A stretch of 64,000 nucleotides of DNA from Lachnospiraceae bacterium (GTDB lineage Bacteria; Bacillota; Clostridia; Lachnospirales; Lachnospiraceae), in contig JAEDCQ010000001.1 in the NCBI GenBank assembly GCA_016294075.1, positions 186,001-250,000 on the forward strand, read 5' to 3'. Both the position numbers and the translations under genes were made by a program. Each line of letters starts with the position of its first letter. Positions within the stretch are counted from its first letter, which is position 1. Positions 60,329-64,000 of this stretch are shown in pieces. The notes beneath the pieces are model-generated. The model saw nothing but the letters and a program-made list of their open reading frames with translations. It ran no database searches and had not been told where the DNA came from.

Positions 60329-62350
60329 ATGGGAAAGAAATTAATTATTACGGAAAAACCCAGTGTTGCAAGGGAATTTGCCAGAGTGCTGAATGAGCCG
60401 ATGAAGAATCATGGTGAATATCTCGAATCAGAGAATTATATCATTACATGGTGTGTCGGTCATCTTGTTACAATGAGTTATCCGGATGCTTATGATGAGA
60501 AATATAAGCGTTGGAGCCTTGATACAATACCGTTTATTCCGACAGAATATAAATATCAGGTTATTGATAATGTTGCAAAGCAGTTTCAGGCTGTAAAACG
60601 TTTGTTTCACCGCGAGGATGTGGAAGTAATATATAATGCCGGTGACTCAGGACGAGAGGGTGAATATATTCAGCGTCTTGTATTACAGGAGGCAGGTTAT
60701 AATAAGAAGGCTGTTTTAAAGCGTATATGGATTGATTCTCAGACAGAAGAAGAAATTTTGCGTGGAATTCGTGAAGCAAAGGATGCATCCGAATACGATA
60801 ATTTATCAGATGCGGCATATTTGCGGGCAAAAGAAGATTATCTGATGGGTATCAATTTTTCGCGTGCATTGACACTTCGATATTCTCAGAATGTAAAAAA
60901 CATTATGAATCGTGATAAAGCAGTAATTTCTGTCGGTAGAGTTATGACCTGTGTGCTGGGTATGGTTGTAAACAGAGAGAGGGAAATTCGTGATTTTATA
61001 AAAACACCTTTTTACAGGATTACTGCTGTATTTTCAAAGGAAGATATTACATATGAGGCAGAATGGAAGGTAACAGCGGACAGCGCATTTTTTGAATCTC
61101 CCAAATTATATAAAGAAAATGGTTTTTTAAAAGAAGAGGATGCCAAAGAATTATTAGAATCGTTAGTCCCTATTACAGAGGGGGTTGTCAAGTCCGTTGA
61201 GCGTAAGAAAGAAACAAAGAATCCTCCTCTTTTGTATAATCTTGCGGAGCTACAGAATGAATGCTCCAAGCTGTTTAAGATTAGTCCCGATGAAACTCTG
61301 CGGATTGCGCAGGAATTGTACGAAAAGAAACTGACTACATATCCGAGAACGGATGCCAGAGTGTTGTCTTCGGCTGTTGCCAAAGAGATTTCAAAGACAT
61401 TAAATGGGTTGCATAAGATTGGAGCAATGGCTTCTGTTGTGGAAGAAATCAGTAAGAGCGGGGCAGTATCCAAGCTTCCTAAGTCCAGATATGTCAATGA
61501 CAAACAGATTACCGACCACTATGCGATTATTCCGACCGGTCAGGGTCTGAATGCTTACGATACGCTTTCTTCTACCGCCCAAAAAGTGTATGAAGTCATT
61601 GTAAGGCGCTTTCTTAGTATCTTTTTCCCACCTGCAGTCTATCAAAAAGTTACATTGGAAACGGTACTTGGAAAGGAATCATTTTTTGCAGGCTATAAGA
61701 CCTTGAAGGAAGAAGGATATCTGAAGGTATTGCGGTATTCTTTCAGAAAAGGGGATAATATTGAGGATTCAGAAGGAAAAATGACCCCTGTGCTGCAGGA
61801 ATTTCTTGCGCAGGTTAAAAAAGGTGAAGTGATTGGGAAAGATTCTCTTTCTATCAAGGAAGGGGAAACATCCCCTCCGAAACGTTACAATTCCGGAAGC
61901 ATTATTCTGGCAATGGAAAATGCAGGGCAGCTTATTGAGGATGAAGAACTGCGTGCACAGATAAAGGGCAGCGGTATCGGCACGAGTGCAACAAGAGCGG
62001 AAATCCTGAAAAAACTGTTTCATATCGATTATCTGCATCTGAATAAAAAAACACAGATTATTACGCCTACTTTGTATGGGGAGATTGTATATGAAGTTGT
62101 AAATAATTCCATTAAACAGCTTTTGGACCCTTCCCTTACGGCAAGCTGGGAGAAAGGGCTGACGGGGGTTGCACAGGGAACGATTACTACGGAAGAATAT
62201 CTTGAAAAATTAAACGGATTCGTCATGAGAAGAACAAATTATGTGAAACAGGCACGGGTAGAAGGTGCTCCTTTTTTACAACAGCTTCAAAAAATCAAGT
62301 CCGTCTATAGTGGAAAGAATAATTCTAAGTCTGTAACGAAAACGGACTGA
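60329..62350 (+). CDS. topB: DNA topoisomerase III
   Basis: Type IA topoisomerase, 673 residues. The TOPRIM domain reads KLIITEKPSVAREFARVLN, WCVGHLVTM and NAGDSGREGEYIQRL; the active-site Tyr lies in KLTTYPRTDARVLS, and SGIGTSATRAEIL follows. No C-terminal zinc fingers are present, as in the TopB class. The ATG at 60329 follows GAGGTG; a GTG at 60323 lies inside that site. Confidence 0.93.
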   Translation: MGKKLIITEKPSVAREFARVLNEPMKNHGEYLESENYIITWCVGHLVTMSYPDAYDEKYKRWSLDTIPFIPTEYKYQVIDNVAKQFQAVKRLFHREDVEVIYNAGDSGREGEYIQRLVLQEAGYNKKAVLKRIWIDSQTEEEILRGIREAKDASEYDNLSDAAYLRAKEDYLMGINFSRALTLRYSQNVKNIMNRDKAVISVGRVMTCVLGMVVNREREIRDFIKTPFYRITAVFSKEDITYEAEWKVTADSAFFESPKLYKENGFLKEEDAKELLESLVPITEGVVKSVERKKETKNPPLLYNLAELQNECSKLFKISPDETLRIAQELYEKKLTTYPRTDARVLSSAVAKEISKTLNGLHKIGAMASVVEEISKSGAVSKLPKSRYVNDKQITDHYAIIPTGQGLNAYDTLSSTAQKVYEVIVRRFLSIFFPPAVYQKVTLETVLGKESFFAGYKTLKEEGYLKVLRYSFRKGDNIEDSEGKMTPVLQEFLAQVKKGEVIGKDSLSIKEGETSPPKRYNSGSIILAMENAGQLIEDEELRAQIKGSGIGTSATRAEILKKLFHIDYLHLNKKTQIITPTLYGEIVYEVVNNSIKQLLDPSLTASWEKGLTGVAQGTITTEEYLEKLNGFVMRRTNYVKQARVEGAPFLQQLQKIKSVYSGKNNSKSVTKTD

Positions 62351-62391
62351 ATCAATATTTTTGATTATTTTAATATGGAGGGAAATAACGT

Positions 62392-63057
62392 ATGGAAGAA
62401 CTAAAAATCAGCAGCCTTTACAGTTTGGATGAAACTATTGCAGCAGAGCTTTTCACAGGTGTAACATATCCATGGGAGGTTCTGCCAAAGATTAAGGACT
62501 TTATTATTGCTTTGGGGAAGACGCTTCCGGCAGAAAAGTTTGATGAAGTAAAAGAGAATGTGTGGATTGCAAAAAGCGCAAATGTATATCCGACAGCTCA
62601 CATTAATGGTCCTGCCATTATTGATGAAGAGGCGGAAGTTCGTCATTGTGCTTTTATCCGTGGAAATGCCATTGTTGGAAAGGGCGCAGTTGTCGGAAAT
62701 TCAACAGAATTAAAAAATGTTGTGCTTTTTAACAAGGTACAGGTTCCGCATTATAATTATGTCGGTGACAGTGTGCTCGGATTTAAGGCACATATGGGAG
62801 CCGGTTCCATTACTTCCAATGTAAAAAGTGATAAAACTCTTGTCAAGGTACATACAGGGAACGGTGATTTGGAGACGGGGTTAAAAAAATTCGGCGCAAT
62901 GCTTGGAGACAATGTAGAGGTTGGCTGTAACAGCGTGTTAAATCCGGGGACTGTAATCGGTAAATCAACAAATATATATCCGACTTCCATGGTAAGAGGT
63001 TTTGTGCCGGCAAACAGTATCTACAAAACAAAGACGGAAATTGCTGAAAAATATTAA
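62392..63057 (+). CDS. Left-handed beta-helix (hexapeptide-repeat) protein
   Basis: 221-residue protein with an N-terminal helical part followed by hexapeptide repeats (IAKSANVYPTAHINGPAIID, AFIRGNAIVGKGAVVGNSTE, GDNVEVGCNSVLNPGTVIGK). This resembles the C-terminal acetyltransferase half of GlmU without a nucleotidyltransferase domain. Acyl- or UDP-sugar-related activity is possible but no substrate is indicated. It follows topB by 41 bases with GGAGGG before the ATG. Confidence 0.8.
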   Translation: MEELKISSLYSLDETIAAELFTGVTYPWEVLPKIKDFIIALGKTLPAEKFDEVKENVWIAKSANVYPTAHINGPAIIDEEAEVRHCAFIRGNAIVGKGAVVGNSTELKNVVLFNKVQVPHYNYVGDSVLGFKAHMGAGSITSNVKSDKTLVKVHTGNGDLETGLKKFGAMLGDNVEVGCNSVLNPGTVIGKSTNIYPTSMVRGFVPANSIYKTKTEIAEKY

Positions 63058-63134
63058 AAACCACTGGATTTTTTGTCGTATTTGTGAGAATATAATAGAT
63101 GGTTTAAAAGCTTATTATTGAAAGGAGTTTTCAC

Positions 63135-63839
63135 ATGATTTATTCAAGAGAAGTTGAAGAAATGTGTCCAGTTGCACAGGGCGTTAATCACGGTTGTGCA
63201 CCTATCCCAGAAGAAGCAAAATGGGTAAAAGCAAAAGAAGTTAAAGATATTTCCGGTTTAACACATGGTATTGGCTGGTGTGCACCACAGCAAGGTGCTT
63301 GTAAGCTGACATTAAATGTTAAAGAAGGTATCATTCAGGAAGCATTGGTTGAAACAATCGGATGCTCAGGTATGACTCATTCAGCAGCTATGGCATCTGA
63401 AATTTTACCGGGCAGAACCGTTTTAGAAGCGTTAAACACAGACTTGGTTTGTGATGCTATCAATACAGCTATGAGAGAATTATTCTTACAGATTGTTTAC
63501 GGTCGTACACAGAGTGCATTCTCAGAAGACGGTCTTCCAATCGGTGCAGGACTTGAAGATTTAGGTAAAGGACTTCGTTCTCAGGTTGGTACAATGTACG
63601 GAACACTTGCAAAAGGTCCCCGTTACCTTGAAATGGCTGAAGGATATGTAACAGGTATTGCGTTAGATGCTGATAACCAGATTATCGGATATAAATTCGT
63701 AAGCCTTGGAAAGATGACAGATTTCATCAAAAAAGGTGATGACCCTAATACAGCTTATGAAAAAGCATGCGGACAGTATGGACGTGTAGCAGATGCTGTT
63801 AAGATTATTGATCCGAGAACAGACGAAGAAGTTAAATAA
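63135..63839 (+). CDS. NifU-like iron-sulfur cluster scaffold protein
   Basis: 234-residue protein related to the IscU/NifU N-domain. The core reads GWCAPQQGACKLTLNVKEG, ALVETIGCSGMTHSAAMASE and TDLVCDAINTAMRELFLQ, supplying Cys residues for cluster assembly. An N-terminal MCPVAQGVNHGCAP adds Cys. Codon use is strongly biased (mostly GAA, AAA, GGT, GCA, TTA), suggesting high expression. TATAAT at 63091-63096 and AAAGGAG precede it. Its immediate downstream partner is a GGGtGRT protein gene. Confidence 0.85.
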   Translation: MIYSREVEEMCPVAQGVNHGCAPIPEEAKWVKAKEVKDISGLTHGIGWCAPQQGACKLTLNVKEGIIQEALVETIGCSGMTHSAAMASEILPGRTVLEALNTDLVCDAINTAMRELFLQIVYGRTQSAFSEDGLPIGAGLEDLGKGLRSQVGTMYGTLAKGPRYLEMAEGYVTGIALDADNQIIGYKFVSLGKMTDFIKKGDDPNTAYEKACGQYGRVADAVKIIDPRTDEEVK

Positions 63840-63858
63840 TTAAGAGGAGGAAACTATA

Positions 63859-64000
63859 ATGGCTTTATTTGAATCATATGAAAGACGTATTGATAAAATC
63901 AATGCGGTATTAAATAGTTATGGAATCGCTTCTCTTGAAGAAGCTGAAAAAATCACAAAGGATGCTGGATTAAATGTTTACGATATGGTAAAGGGAATTC
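63859..64000 (+). CDS. GGGtGRT family protein, 3' end cut by the window edge
   Basis: Only 47 residues are visible (ALFESYERRIDKINAVLNSY, then GIASLEEAEKITKDAGLNVY). They match my recall of the start of the GGGtGRT family, about 330 residues, unknown function, in anaerobes. GAGGAGG lies 7 bases before the ATG and the gene follows the NifU-like gene after 19 bases. The naming motif lies outside the window. Confidence 0.7.
   Translation, partial: MALFESYERRIDKINAVLNSYGIASLEEAEKITKDAGLNVYDMVKGI

Overview
This 64 kb window is chromosomal DNA of a low-GC, strictly anaerobic, spore-forming member of the Clostridia, most likely Lachnospiraceae. The pointers are an oxygen-sensitive metabolism (indolepyruvate:ferredoxin oxidoreductase, class III ribonucleotide reductase, an [FeFe]-hydrogenase-type protein), the sporulation gene spoIVA, a DUF1292 protein, a Cys-rich small protein and the NifU-like/GGGtGRT pair. 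There is no phage, transposon, CRISPR array, rRNA operon or obvious horizontally acquired island. One tRNA gene is present (Thr, anticodon CGT). Genes are closely packed and mostly on the + strand.

Layout. 1-8.1 kb: an aryl-acid/2-oxoacid module (AMP-forming acyl-CoA ligase cut by the window edge, iorA, iorB, paaK-type ligase, ACT-domain protein, metal-dependent amidohydrolase, Na+/solute symporter). 8.1-9.6 kb: spoIVA. 9.8-11.9 kb: purine salvage (purine nucleoside phosphorylase, MTA/SAH deaminase). 12-15.3 kb: membrane-anchored MutS-like ATPase coupled to RNase HI, a small membrane protein and a WYL regulator. 15.4-18.7 kb: nrdD-nrdG-dut. 18.9-23.8 kb: hydrogenase-like protein, gltX, UvrD-type helicase. 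23.7-27 kb: DUF1292 protein, a debranching-enzyme homologue without catalytic residues, a DUF5662 protein and a Cys/Asp/Arg repeat protein. 27-31.4 kb (minus): potABCD polyamine importer with its XRE-cupin regulator. 31.6-36.7 kb: beta-propeller lactonase, aroC, VanY-type carboxypeptidase, tgt, yajC. 36.9-41.5 kb: leuB, ilvD, ilvB. 41.6-48.3 kb: L,D-transpeptidase, serC, serA, CapA-like lipoprotein, a small unknown protein and a DUF1015 protein. 48.3-51.5 kb: a branching-enzyme homologue also without catalytic residues, and an MscS channel. 51.5-57.1 kb: tRNA-Thr, trpS, a two-gene ABC importer, argH, asd. 57.1-64 kb: c-di-GMP phosphodiesterase, DUF234-type ATPase, topoisomerase III, beta-helix protein, NifU-like scaffold and the start of a GGGtGRT gene.

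Most is housekeeping or biosynthesis. The most unusual content is a pair of GH13 proteins, one derived from a GlgX/isoamylase-type and one from a GlgB-type enzyme, in which every catalytic carboxylate is replaced and both carry Ser-Gly at the nucleophile position. They look like alpha-glucan-binding pseudoenzymes rather than active enzymes. Other points of interest are a combined terminator, SigmaE-like promoter and ribosome-site-masking hairpin in front of spoIVA; a three-arm alternative hairpin before the hydrogenase gene; an arylacetate activation/IOR/ACT cluster that could run as aromatic amino acid salvage; and a DUF1015 protein near serC-serA where no phosphoserine phosphatase is seen.

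All calls come from reading the sequence and recalling family features. No database search was run.
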